Below are positions 18,755 to 27,521 of a DNA stretch of 64,000 bases, in pieces. This stretch comes from Phytopseudomonas daroniae (GTDB taxonomy: Bacteria > Pseudomonadota > Gammaproteobacteria > Pseudomonadales > Pseudomonadaceae): the NCBI RefSeq assembly GCF_004327285.1, contig NZ_QJUI01000012.1, positions 62,001 through 126,000 on the forward strand, given 5' to 3'. The translations under genes and the position numbers were made by a program. Numbering within the stretch: position 1 is the stretch's first letter; the number at the start of each line of letters is the position of its first letter. The notes beneath the pieces are model-generated. The model made no database searches, was not told where the DNA came from, and was given only the letters and a program-made list of their open reading frames with translations.

Positions 18755-20020
18755 ATGAAACGATTGAAGCTGGTGATGATCGGCAACGGCATGGCCGGCG
18801 TACGCACGCTGGAAGAGCTGCTCAAGATCGCCCCGGATCTCTACGACATCACCGTATTCGGCGCCGAGCCCCATCCCAACTACAACCGCATCCTGCTCTC
18901 ACCGGTGCTGGCAGGCGAGCAGACCTTCGATGACATCGTGCTCAACGAGCTGAGCTGGTACACCGAGCACGGCATCCACCTGCTGCTGGGCCGCAAGGTG
19001 GTGGAGATCGACCGTATCCACCGCCGGGTGATCGCCGATGATGGCAGCAGCGCCGACTATGACCGCCTGCTGATCGCCACCGGCTCGCGGCCGTTCATCC
19101 TGCCGATACCGGGTAATGGGCTGGAAGGCGTGATCGGCTACCGCGATATCGCCGACACCCGCTGCATGCTCGACAGCGCCAACCTGCACCGCCGTGCAGT
19201 AGTCATCGGCGGTGGCCTGCTCGGCCTGGAGGCGGCCCACGGCCTCAAGCTGCGCGGCATGGACGTAAGCGTGGTGCACAACGGCGCCACTCTGCTGGAA
19301 CGCCAGCTCGACGAGCGCGCCGGTGGCTTGCTGCAAAACGCTCTGCAGCGACGCGGCCTGCACTTCGCCCTCGGCAAGCAGACCGCCGAGCTGATCGGCA
19401 CCGACGCCGGACGGGTCAGCGCCGTACGCTTCAGCGATGGCGAGCAACTGCCCGCCGACCTGGTGGTGATGGCCGCCGGCATTCGCCCCAACATCGAACT
19501 GGCGCAGCGTGCAGGCCTGCCCTGCGCCCGCGGCATCCTGGTCAACGACACGCTGCAGAGCTTCGACCCACGGGTGTACGCCGTGGGCGAATGCGTCAGC
19601 CACCGCGGTATCGCCTACGGCCTGGTGGCGCCACTGTTCGAACAGGCACGGGTATGTGCCAGCCACCTGGCCATGCAGGGATTTCGTCGTTACCTCGGCT
19701 CGCTGACCTCCACCAAGCTCAAGGTCACCGGTATCGACCTGTTCTCCGCGGGCGACTTCGCTGGCGGCCCAGGGACGCAGAGCATCACTCTCGACGACCC
19801 CATCACTGGCAGCTATCGCAAGCTGGTGCTGAAGAACGACGTGCTGGTCGGTGCCTGCCTGTATGGCGATACCGCCGATGCCGCCTGGTACTGGCGGCTG
19901 ATCCGCGAGGGGTGCAAGGTGACGGATATCCGCGATGCGCTGATGTTCGGCGAAGACGCAGTGAACAGCCTGTCCCCCGACTTCGCCGCCGAACCGATTC
20001 CCCTGCGGGGGGCGGCCTGA
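18755..20020 (+). CDS. nasC: NasC-type FAD-dependent NADH oxidoreductase of assimilatory nitrate reductase
   Basis: The 421-residue flavoprotein would pass electrons from NADH to the nitrate reductase catalytic subunit in the cytoplasm. It matches the N-terminal FAD/NAD domains of nitrite reductase NirB: GNGMAGVRTLEEL near residue 10 binds FAD, VVIGGGLLGLEAAHGLKLRG near 150 binds NADH, and VYAVGECVSHRG closes the FAD site. The sirohaem and Fe-S part of NirB is absent, so it is not a nitrite reductase itself. It follows a good GGAGG site and its stop overlaps the nasA start by one base (TGATG). Confidence 0.85.
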   Translation: MKRLKLVMIGNGMAGVRTLEELLKIAPDLYDITVFGAEPHPNYNRILLSPVLAGEQTFDDIVLNELSWYTEHGIHLLLGRKVVEIDRIHRRVIADDGSSADYDRLLIATGSRPFILPIPGNGLEGVIGYRDIADTRCMLDSANLHRRAVVIGGGLLGLEAAHGLKLRGMDVSVVHNGATLLERQLDERAGGLLQNALQRRGLHFALGKQTAELIGTDAGRVSAVRFSDGEQLPADLVVMAAGIRPNIELAQRAGLPCARGILVNDTLQSFDPRVYAVGECVSHRGIAYGLVAPLFEQARVCASHLAMQGFRRYLGSLTSTKLKVTGIDLFSAGDFAGGPGTQSITLDDPITGSYRKLVLKNDVLVGACLYGDTADAAWYWRLIREGCKVTDIRDALMFGEDAVNSLSPDFAAEPIPLRGAA

Positions 20021-22761
20021 TGAGCGCCGGCACGACGCACACCACTGCCTCGACCTGCTGCTACTGCGGCGTAGGCTGCGGCGTGCTGATCGAGCACGAC
20101 GACGAGCGCATTCTCGGCGTCAGCGGCGATCCCGCGCACCCGGCGAACTTCGGCAAGCTGTGCAGCAAGGGTGCCTCGCTGCACCTGACCGGCGATCTCG
20201 CCGCCCGTGCCCTGTACCCCGAACTGCGCCTCGGCAAAGGGCTGGGCCGCACCCGCACGGACTGGGACACGGCCCTGGATCACGCTGCCGACGTATTCGC
20301 CCGCACCCTCCGCGAGCATGGCCCGGACAGCGTCGCGTTCTACATTTCCGGGCAGTTACTGACCGAGGATTACTACGCCTTCAACAAGCTGGCCCGCGCC
20401 CTGGTCGGTACCAACAATATCGACAGCAATTCGCGCCTGTGCATGTCCTCGGCGGTGGTCGGCTACAAGCGCAGCCTGGGCGCCGACGCGCCGCCCTGCT
20501 CGTACGAAGACATCGAGCAGGCCGACACCCTGCTGATCATCGGCAGCAACATGGCCTACGCCCACCCGATCCTGTTTCGCCGTCTGGAAGCGGCCAAGGC
20601 ATGCAATCCGCAGATGAAGGTCATCGTCGTCGACCCACGGCGCACCGACACCTGCGACCTCGCCGATCTGCACCTGGCCATTGCGCCCGGTAGTGATGTG
20701 GCACTGCTGCACGGCGTCTTGCACCTGCTGCTGGAGCAAGACCGCATCGACCGCACCTTCATCGAGACGCACACCGAAGGTTTCGAGGCGCTGCAAGCGT
20801 TGGTCGCGGATTACGAGCCCGCGCGCGTCGCCCAGCTCTGCACAATCAGCGAAGCGGACTTGCGCCGCTGCGCGGAGTGGATCGGCAGTTCGCCGCGTTT
20901 TCTGTCGCTGTGGTGCATGGGCGTCAATCAGTCCACCGCCGGCACCGCGAAGAATTGCGCGTTGATCAACCTGCACCTGGCCACCGGGCAGATCGGCAAG
21001 ATCGGCAGCGGGCCCTTTTCCCTCACTGGCCAACCCAATGCCATGGGCGGCCGGGAAACCGGCAGCCTGTCCAACCTGCTGCCCGGTCACCGTGAGGTCG
21101 CCAACCCCGAACACCGCGCCGAAGTCGCGGCTTACTGGGGCGTCGACGCGCTGCCGGAAACGCCTGGGCTCAGCGCCATCGAACTGTTCGAAGCCGTGGG
21201 CAGCGGCAAGATCAAGGCGCTGTGGATCGCCTGCACCAACCCGGCCCAGTCCATGCCGGATCAGCACAGGATTCATCAGGCCCTGAGCGACTGCCCTTTC
21301 GTGGTGGTACAGGAGGCCTTTTTCACCACCGAAACCTGCCGCTACGCCGACCTGCTGCTACCCGCCGCCAGTTGGGGCGAGAAGGAAGGCACGGTGACCA
21401 ACTCCGAGCGCCGAGTCAGTCGCGTGCGCCGCGCGGTGCCCGCACCTGGCGAGGCGCGAGCCGACTGGTCGATCACCTGCGATTTTGCCCGCCGCCTGGA
21501 AATCCGTCTGCCAGGCGAGCCATCGGGACATTTCACCTTCGAAAATCCCGAGCAACTGTTCGAGGAATACAAGGTTCTGACTCGCGGGCGAGACCTGGAT
21601 CTCTGCGGCCTGGGCTACGCGCTGCTGGAAGCGCGCGGCCCGCAGCAGTGGCCCTTTCCCGAAGGTGCGCAAAACGGTACGCCACGCCTGTACGGCGATG
21701 GGCGCTTTGCGAGCACCAACGGTCGCGCGCGCTTTATCGCCGAGGCTTACCAACCGGCCAGGGAGCAGCGCGACAAGCGCTATCCGCTGACCCTCAACAC
21801 CGGTCGCCTACGCGATCAGTGGCACGGCATGAGCCGTACCGGCACTGCGGCACGGCTGTTCGCCCACGTCGAAGAACCACTGCTCGGCCTGCACCCGCAG
21901 GACATGGCGCAGCGGCACCTGCAGGATGGCCAACTGGTCGAGGTGCACAGCCGCCGTGGCGCGCTGGTCGTACGCGTGCAGGCCGACAGCAGCCTGCAGC
22001 AGGGCCAGGCCTTTCTGCCCATGCACTGGGGTGACCGCTTTCTCAAGGGTCTCGGCATCAACGCCCTGACCTTGCCGGCGTTCGACCCGCTGTCGAAACA
22101 GCCGGAGCTCAAACACGCCGGGATAGACGTACAGCCCGTCGACCTGCCCTGGACATTCCACGCCCTGATCGAAGGTGATGTTCAGCAACGCCTGGAAGCC
22201 CTGCGCCCGCTGTGCGAGACCTTCGCCTACGCCAGCTTCGGCCTCGCCGGTCGCGAGACCTCGGCACTGGTGATGCGTGCCGCCCACCATCACGCGCCCG
22301 ATGCGGCGTTGCTCGAACAGCTTCACGAAAAGCTGGGCCTGACCGAAGGGCCGGTGATCCGCTACGACGACCCTCATGATGGCCCAGGCTGCTTACCCAT
22401 CCACAAGCGTGTGCGTATCGACGGGAGCCGCCTGACGGGCTTCTGCCTGAGCGGCGAGACCCGCGCTCGCGGCTGGCTGCGTGACCTCTGGCAAAACCAG
22501 ACCTCACTGGATGACGACAGCGGCCGGGCCCTGCGCCGCTGGCTACTGGCGCCGGTGGAGAGCCCGCCCGGCCAGGCTCGTCAGCACACCGGCAAGACCC
22601 TGTGCACCTGCATGAACGTCAGCGAGGCCGCGGTGCGCGAGGGTATCGAGCGCGGCTGCGACCTCATCGCGCTCAAACAGAATCTCGGCTGCGGCACCCA
22701 GTGCGGCTCCTGCGTACCGGAAATCAAGCGTCTGCTGGCGCTACAGACCATCGAAGCCTAG
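20020..22761 (+). CDS. nasA: Assimilatory nitrate reductase catalytic subunit
   Basis: The 913-residue molybdopterin enzyme reduces nitrate to nitrite for nitrogen assimilation. An N-terminal 4Fe-4S site is visible as C-x2-C-x3-C (CYCGVGC region, residues 13-20) with the fourth Cys in GKLCSKG near 48. The Mo-bis-MGD domain follows, with SNSRLCMSSAVVGYK and VVDPRRTDTCDLADLH. The last 60 residues are a BFD-like 2Fe-2S domain (CTCMNVSEAAVREGI and CGTQCGSC). The ATG at 20020 overlaps the nasC stop; the reading frame is open further upstream but only as a shadow of nasC. Confidence 0.95.
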   Translation: MSAGTTHTTASTCCYCGVGCGVLIEHDDERILGVSGDPAHPANFGKLCSKGASLHLTGDLAARALYPELRLGKGLGRTRTDWDTALDHAADVFARTLREHGPDSVAFYISGQLLTEDYYAFNKLARALVGTNNIDSNSRLCMSSAVVGYKRSLGADAPPCSYEDIEQADTLLIIGSNMAYAHPILFRRLEAAKACNPQMKVIVVDPRRTDTCDLADLHLAIAPGSDVALLHGVLHLLLEQDRIDRTFIETHTEGFEALQALVADYEPARVAQLCTISEADLRRCAEWIGSSPRFLSLWCMGVNQSTAGTAKNCALINLHLATGQIGKIGSGPFSLTGQPNAMGGRETGSLSNLLPGHREVANPEHRAEVAAYWGVDALPETPGLSAIELFEAVGSGKIKALWIACTNPAQSMPDQHRIHQALSDCPFVVVQEAFFTTETCRYADLLLPAASWGEKEGTVTNSERRVSRVRRAVPAPGEARADWSITCDFARRLEIRLPGEPSGHFTFENPEQLFEEYKVLTRGRDLDLCGLGYALLEARGPQQWPFPEGAQNGTPRLYGDGRFASTNGRARFIAEAYQPAREQRDKRYPLTLNTGRLRDQWHGMSRTGTAARLFAHVEEPLLGLHPQDMAQRHLQDGQLVEVHSRRGALVVRVQADSSLQQGQAFLPMHWGDRFLKGLGINALTLPAFDPLSKQPELKHAGIDVQPVDLPWTFHALIEGDVQQRLEALRPLCETFAYASFGLAGRETSALVMRAAHHHAPDAALLEQLHEKLGLTEGPVIRYDDPHDGPGCLPIHKRVRIDGSRLTGFCLSGETRARGWLRDLWQNQTSLDDDSGRALRRWLLAPVESPPGQARQHTGKTLCTCMNVSEAAVREGIERGCDLIALKQNLGCGTQCGSCVPEIKRLLALQTIEA

Positions 22762-22799
22762 CGAAGACTGGGTTGAACCTAGATAAAAGGAATACCGTG

Positions 22800-23546
22800 A
22801 TGAACCCAAGCGTATGGCTGATCGGCGCCGGCCCCGGCGACCCGGAACTGCTCACTCTCAAGGCGGTGCGTGCCCTCGGCCTGGCCGATGTGGTGCTGAT
22901 CGACGATCTGGTCAACCCGCAGGTGTTGGAGCATTGCCCCGGCGCGCGGGTGATCCGCGTCGGCAAACGCGGGGGCTGTCGTTCGACACCCCAGGCGTTC
23001 ATCCATCGCCTGATGCTGCGCTATGCCCGCCAGGGCAAGGTGGTCGCGCGCCTCAAGGGAGGAGACCCGTGCATCTTCGGCCGTGGCGGCGAAGAAGCCG
23101 ACTGGTTGGCCGCCCGCGGCGTGCACTGCGAGATCGTCAACGGCATCACCGCCGGCCTGGCCGCGGCGACCCGCTGCGGCATCTCCCTGACCCTGCGCGG
23201 TGTCGCCCGCGGCGTCACTCTGGTAACCGCACACACCCAGGATGGCAGCTCGCCCAACTGGCAGGCACTGGCCGACAGCGGTACGACGCTGGTGGTGTAC
23301 ATGGGCATCGCCACTCTGACCGATACCCGCCAGCACCTGCTCGATGCCGGTATGGCGGCGCACACCGCTGTGGCGATGATCGAGAACGCCTCGCTGCCGG
23401 ATCAACGCGAATGCCGCAGCACGCTGCTGGAAATGGTCGATGCCGCCCTGGCATTCAAGCTGAAAAGCCCAGCCATTCTGGTGATCGGCGATGTGGTCGG
23501 CACTGCTATCGAGGCTGCCAGAGAGCTCGAGATGCGCAGCGCCTGA
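22800..23546 (+). CDS. cobA: Uroporphyrinogen-III C-methyltransferase
   Basis: The 248-residue SUMT adds two methyl groups from SAM to uroporphyrinogen III, the first step to sirohaem, the cofactor of nitrite and sulphite reductases. Family signatures are WLIGAGPGDPELLTLKA at the start, VARLKGGDPCIFGRGGEE, and NGITAGLAAATRCGI. The ATG at 22800 follows AAAGGA. It lies 38 bp after nasA in the same direction. Its place here supports sirohaem supply for nitrite reduction, although no nitrite reductase gene is next to it. Confidence 0.95.
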   Translation: MNPSVWLIGAGPGDPELLTLKAVRALGLADVVLIDDLVNPQVLEHCPGARVIRVGKRGGCRSTPQAFIHRLMLRYARQGKVVARLKGGDPCIFGRGGEEADWLAARGVHCEIVNGITAGLAAATRCGISLTLRGVARGVTLVTAHTQDGSSPNWQALADSGTTLVVYMGIATLTDTRQHLLDAGMAAHTAVAMIENASLPDQRECRSTLLEMVDAALAFKLKSPAILVIGDVVGTAIEAARELEMRSA

Positions 23547-23619
23547 GGACAGACCCTAAGCAACTGGACTGCTATTTGCACTGTTTTAGTTCAACCGTAC
23601 TGCCTGAAAGACTGCCCCC

Positions 23620-24927
23620 ATGCCTGATACCGCCATGCCTGCCACCCTGCGTTTCATGCTCGCTGCCCGCCGCTGCGAGCTGCAGGGCCTGGAGAGCCTG
23701 TCCTTCACCTGCCAACTGGTGACCCGCATCAGTCAACTGGTTCACCAGCTGCAAAAAGAAAGGGGCTACTCCAACATCTATCTCGGCAACCAGGCGAGCC
23801 ATTACCTGCACCAACTTGACGCACACAGTGCCGAGTCAGCCGCCGTGGAGCGTCAGGTACACGAGTGCTTCATGGCCATGGATACCGCCCAGGCCAATGC
23901 CGCGGATCGCGCCCGCCTGTTCAACCGCATCGCCTACGTGCTGCATGGCCTGGACGAGTTGCCTGGCCTGCGCCGACGCATCCGTGAACTGGAGCCTGCT
24001 CCACGTCAGGCGACCCAGGCCTTCACCCGATTGATCGGCGGGCTGCTGGCCGTGGTTTTCGAAGCCGCCGATACCGCTGTCGACCCGAGCATCACCCGGC
24101 TGCTGGTGGCCATGTTCAACTTCATGCAGGGCAAGGAGCTGGCCGGTCAGGAGCGCGCTGCCGGCGTCGAAGGGTTCTCGCGCGGGCATTTCGATGGCGA
24201 GTTGCAGGAACGCCTGCAGCATCTCGAAGAAGGCCAGGAACGTTGCTTCGATGTGTTCAGCGAGTTCGCCGATGGCGAGGCGGTCGCCCTGTGGCAGCAG
24301 ATCCACAGCAGCGATACCGTCGCCCAGGTGATCAGCCTGCGCGGCATCGCCAAGCGCACGTCGGCCAACGCCACGGTGGATCCAGGCCTGTGTGAGCTGT
24401 GGTTCGAGCTCAACACCCGACGTATCGACGCCATGAAGGAGGTGGAAAACCATCTCGCCACGCGCCTGCTGGAACATTGTCGCAGCAGCATCGCCGAAGC
24501 CCATGCCGACCTCGACAACCATCGCACCCTGCTGGGGCGCCTGGCGCAGATGGATGTCGGAAGCGATCAGGCGCTGCTGTTCAGCGTGCACAGCAGCACC
24601 CTGGACAGCGCGCCTCAGGATTCGGTGGGCAACCACCTGGCGCGTTCGGTGCTCGACCTGCTGCACGAGCAGAACCAGCGCCTGCAGCGGGTCAGCGATG
24701 AGCTCAAGGAAACCCGCGAAACGCTCAACGAGCGCAAGCTGATCGAGCGGGCCAAGAAACTGCTGATGAACGACTACCGGCTCAGCGAAGAAGATGCCTA
24801 CGCACGCCTTCGCCAATCCGCCATGGAGCGCAGCATGCGCCTGGTCGATGTCGCTCAGAGCCTGCTCGCCTTCGCCGCACGCAAGAGCCAGAACACTCCA
24901 CATAGCGACAGGGGCAAGCGTGCCTGA
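23620..24927 (+). CDS. nasR: NasR-type nitrate-sensing antiterminator (NIT + ANTAR domains)
   Basis: The 435-residue regulator has an N-terminal NIT sensor, about residues 30-290, with the family motif HQLQKERGYSNIYLG, which binds nitrate/nitrite. A helical linker leads to a C-terminal ANTAR domain at about residues 363-417 (ERKLIERAKKLLMNDYRLSE, then AYARLRQSAMER). ANTAR domains bind paired RNA hairpins and prevent termination. Two such leaders lie in this window, before nasC and before nasF, which makes the target assignment unusually direct. It is 73 bp after cobA and is probably transcribed with it. Confidence 0.92.
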   Translation: MPDTAMPATLRFMLAARRCELQGLESLSFTCQLVTRISQLVHQLQKERGYSNIYLGNQASHYLHQLDAHSAESAAVERQVHECFMAMDTAQANAADRARLFNRIAYVLHGLDELPGLRRRIRELEPAPRQATQAFTRLIGGLLAVVFEAADTAVDPSITRLLVAMFNFMQGKELAGQERAAGVEGFSRGHFDGELQERLQHLEEGQERCFDVFSEFADGEAVALWQQIHSSDTVAQVISLRGIAKRTSANATVDPGLCELWFELNTRRIDAMKEVENHLATRLLEHCRSSIAEAHADLDNHRTLLGRLAQMDVGSDQALLFSVHSSTLDSAPQDSVGNHLARSVLDLLHEQNQRLQRVSDELKETRETLNERKLIERAKKLLMNDYRLSEEDAYARLRQSAMERSMRLVDVAQSLLAFAARKSQNTPHSDRGKRA

Positions 24928-25167
24928 GGATGCCCAGGCATAGCGTTGCCACCGGCACTCTGGCGACCATGTACCTGCACCTGCGCCGCGCACGGCAAGC
25001 GGCCGACGCCCCGCTGCTGTGCGGCGCCAGCGGCCTAGTCAATCAAGCACAGAGTCGACGGAATTGCTCAGCACAGGCTGAAAAGCTTTTCCACTCAATC
25101 AGTTAGCCCCCGCACATCGAATTTCCCAGGCCAGTTGCCAGACAGCCAGGCCAGGCGCTCCTGCTAC
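24928..25167 (+). other. Gene-free stretch between nasR and the nasF promoter
   Basis: No gene is supported. Just after nasR a short stem GCCTG/CAGGC sits at about 24922-24942 without a T run. A GCACC half-site (CTGCACCTGCGCC, near 24978) could belong to an NtrC enhancer, but the second half is poor. Nothing else is apparent. Confidence 0.4.
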
Positions 25168-25183
25168 TGGCATGCAACCTGCT
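25168..25183 (+). promoter_or_regulatory. Sigma-54 (-24/-12) promoter for nasFED
   Basis: TGGCAT-N5-CTGCT has the invariant GG (25169-25170) and GC (25181-25182) ten bases apart, like the promoter before nasC. Transcription would start near 25194, about 125 bases before nasF, placing the leader hairpins in the RNA. Confidence 0.72.
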
Positions 25184-25196
25184 AAGTCCGTAACGA

Positions 25197-25293
25197 GGAG
25201 GCAGGCTCTGTCCCTCCACAATCCGAATCCTGGACAACGGCGTCCACCCTTGTTGCAGCCCGAGCGCTGCCATGAGAGTGACGCCGTTTTTTT
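25197..25293 (+). promoter_or_regulatory. ANTAR-type nasF leader with terminator
   Basis: P2 at 25231-25246 is TGGAC, loop AACGGC, GTCCA; the loop has A at position 1 and G at position 4. Its loop and right arm form the left arm of the terminator at 25237-25293, where ACGGCGTC pairs with GACGCCGT before seven T. The terminator interior holds a further GCAGC/GCTGC stem. An upstream stem at 25197-25217 (GGAGG/CCTCC with inner CAG/CTG) may serve as P1, but it lacks the six-base loop seen before nasC. Confidence 0.74.
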
Positions 25294-25318
25294 ATGCGTG
25301 CCTTTTGGGGAAAACGAT

Positions 25319-26650
25319 ATGGACGACAAGCCACGTACATTGCCGAACGTCGACGACAGCGCCAGTCAGCCGCGTCGTACCTTTCTCAAGCAGTCCATGG
25401 GCCTGCTCGGGGGCAGCGCATTGATGAGCCTGCTGCCAGCGGGCCTGAGCAGCGCGGTATGGGCTGCGGGCAGCGATGATCTGGAAACCACCAAGGCCAA
25501 GCTCGGTTTCATCGCCCTGACCGATGCCGCGCCACTGTTCGTGGCCGATGAACTGGGCCTGTTCGCCAAGCACGGCATGACCGGTGTCGAGGTGCTCAAA
25601 CAGTCGTCCTGGGGCACCACCCGCGACAACCTGGTGCTCGGCGCCGGCAGTGGCGGCATCGACGGCGCCCACATCCTCACGCCGATGCCCTACCTGATGG
25701 CCGCCGGCAAGATCACCACCAACAACACGCCGTTGCCGATGTACCTGCTGGCGCGCCTGAACCTCAACGGCCAGGGCATATCCATCAGCAAGGAATATCA
25801 GGATCTCAAGCTCGGCACCGACGCCAGCGCCTTCAAACAGGCCGTCGCCGCCAAGCAGGCCAAGGGCCAGAAGATCGCTGCGGCGATGACCTTCCCGGGC
25901 GGCACCCACGACCTGTGGCTGCGCTACTGGATGGCGGCCGGTGGCATCGAGCCGAACAAGGATCTGCCGACGGTGGTCATCCCACCACCACAGATGGTCG
26001 CCAACATGAAGGTTGGCAGCATGGACGCCTTCTGCGTCGGTGAGCCGTGGAACGCGCAACTGGTCAACCAGGGCATTGGCTACAGCGCGGTGACCACCGG
26101 TGAGCTGTGGGCCAACCACCCGGAAAAGGCCCTGTCGCTGCGAGCCGATTATGTCGATGCCAACCCCAACGCGACCCGCGCGCTGCTCAAGGCGGTGATG
26201 GAAGCGCAGATGTTCTGCGAAGCGGCGGAGAACAAGGAACAGGTCGCCGAGATCTGCGCCAAGCGCCGCTGGATCGGCGCTCCCGCCAAGGATCTATTGG
26301 CACGTCTGCAAGGCAACATCGATTACGGCAACGGCCGCGTCGTGGAAAACAGCCCGCACCTGATGCGCTTCTGGAGCGAGTTCGCGTCCTACCCCTTCCA
26401 GAGCCACGACCTGTGGTTCCTGACCGAAAACAAACGCTGGGGCTACCTGCCGAACGACTTCGACAGCCAGGCGCTGATCGACACCGTCAATCGCGAAGAC
26501 ATCTGGCGCCAGGCCGCCGCCGAGCTCGCGGTGCCTGCCGAGCAGATTCCGCAATCGAAATCGCGTGGCCTCGAGACCTTCTTCGACGGCAAGACCTTCG
26601 ACCCGCAGAACCCGCAAGCCTATCTCGACAGCCTGCTCCTGAAGGCCTAA
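25319..26650 (+). CDS. nasF: Nitrate ABC transporter, periplasmic substrate-binding protein
   Basis: The 443-residue protein has a twin-arginine signal (RRTFLKQSMGLLGGSALMSLL), so it is probably exported folded through Tat. The mature part is a NrtA/NasF-type binding protein, with KLGFIALTDAAPLFVADELG after the signal and MTFPGGTHDLWLRYWMAAGG in the middle. It captures nitrate (and probably nitrite) in the periplasm for NasED. The ATG at 25319 lies just after the leader terminator; the reading frame that extends upstream runs through the leader and is not coding. Confidence 0.93.
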   Translation: MDDKPRTLPNVDDSASQPRRTFLKQSMGLLGGSALMSLLPAGLSSAVWAAGSDDLETTKAKLGFIALTDAAPLFVADELGLFAKHGMTGVEVLKQSSWGTTRDNLVLGAGSGGIDGAHILTPMPYLMAAGKITTNNTPLPMYLLARLNLNGQGISISKEYQDLKLGTDASAFKQAVAAKQAKGQKIAAAMTFPGGTHDLWLRYWMAAGGIEPNKDLPTVVIPPPQMVANMKVGSMDAFCVGEPWNAQLVNQGIGYSAVTTGELWANHPEKALSLRADYVDANPNATRALLKAVMEAQMFCEAAENKEQVAEICAKRRWIGAPAKDLLARLQGNIDYGNGRVVENSPHLMRFWSEFASYPFQSHDLWFLTENKRWGYLPNDFDSQALIDTVNREDIWRQAAAELAVPAEQIPQSKSRGLETFFDGKTFDPQNPQAYLDSLLLKA

Positions 26651-26664
26651 CCGGAGAAACGCCC

Positions 26665-27510
26665 ATGAATGCGCCCGTCAAATCGCTGGCCCTGCCGGCC
26701 GGCGTCACCGCTCCAAGCTGGCTGAAGCGTCTGTCGAACACGCTGCTGCAGTCGGTGCTGCCGCCACTGGTGATCACCGCAGCACTGCTGCTGATCTGGC
26801 AACTGCTGTGCAGCGGCCCCAACGCCTCGCTGCCGCCTCCCAGCCAGGTCATCGAAGACACCTGGGAACTGATCGTCAACCCGTTCTATGACAATGGCGG
26901 CACCGACGTCGGCATGGCCTGGCAACTGCTCGCAAGCCTCGAGCGCGTGGCCTACGGCTATGCCCTGGCGGTGGTGGTCGGCGTGGCCCTGGGGGTGCTG
27001 GTCGGTCAGTCGACCTGGGCGATGCGCGGTCTCGATCCGCTGTTCCAGATCCTGCGTACCGTGCCGCCGCTGGCCTGGTTGCCACTGTCCCTGGCCGGCT
27101 TCAAGGACAGCCACCCGTCGGCACTGTTCGTGATCTTCATCACCGCCATCTGGCCGATCATCATCAATACCTCGGTGGGTATCCGCAATATCCCCGAGGA
27201 CTACCGCAACGTCGCCAAGGTGCTGCGCCTCAACGGCGTGGAGTACTTCCACAAGATCATGCTGCCAGCCGCTGCGCCCTACATCTTCTCCGGGCTGCGC
27301 ATCGGCGTGGGGCTGTCCTGGCTGGCGATCATCGCCGCGGAGATGTTGATCGGTGGCGTCGGTATCGGCTTCTTCATCTGGGATGCGTGGAACGCCTCGC
27401 GTATCAGCGACATCATTCTCGCCCTGGTCTACGTCGGCGTGGTCGGCTTCCTGCTCGACCGTCTGGTGCTGTTCGTCGGCAATCGCATCACCCGCGGCAC
27501 ATCGGCCTGA
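26665..27510 (+). CDS. nasE: Nitrate ABC transporter, permease
   Basis: The 281-residue inner-membrane protein has about six helices and the BPD_transp_1 fold. The cytoplasmic EAA-like loop, YRNVAKVLRLNGVEYFHKIMLPAAAPYIFSGLRIG in the sequence (here YRNVAKVLRLNGVEYFH, then KIMLPAAAPYIFSGLRIG), contacts the ATPase. RTVPPLAWLPLSLAGF is typical of nitrate/sulphonate/taurine permeases. It starts 14 bp after nasF behind CCGGAG and sits 11 bp ahead of nasD. Confidence 0.94.
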   Translation: MNAPVKSLALPAGVTAPSWLKRLSNTLLQSVLPPLVITAALLLIWQLLCSGPNASLPPPSQVIEDTWELIVNPFYDNGGTDVGMAWQLLASLERVAYGYALAVVVGVALGVLVGQSTWAMRGLDPLFQILRTVPPLAWLPLSLAGFKDSHPSALFVIFITAIWPIIINTSVGIRNIPEDYRNVAKVLRLNGVEYFHKIMLPAAAPYIFSGLRIGVGLSWLAIIAAEMLIGGVGIGFFIWDAWNASRISDIILALVYVGVVGFLLDRLVLFVGNRITRGTSA

Positions 27511-27521
27511 GGAGTACGGAT

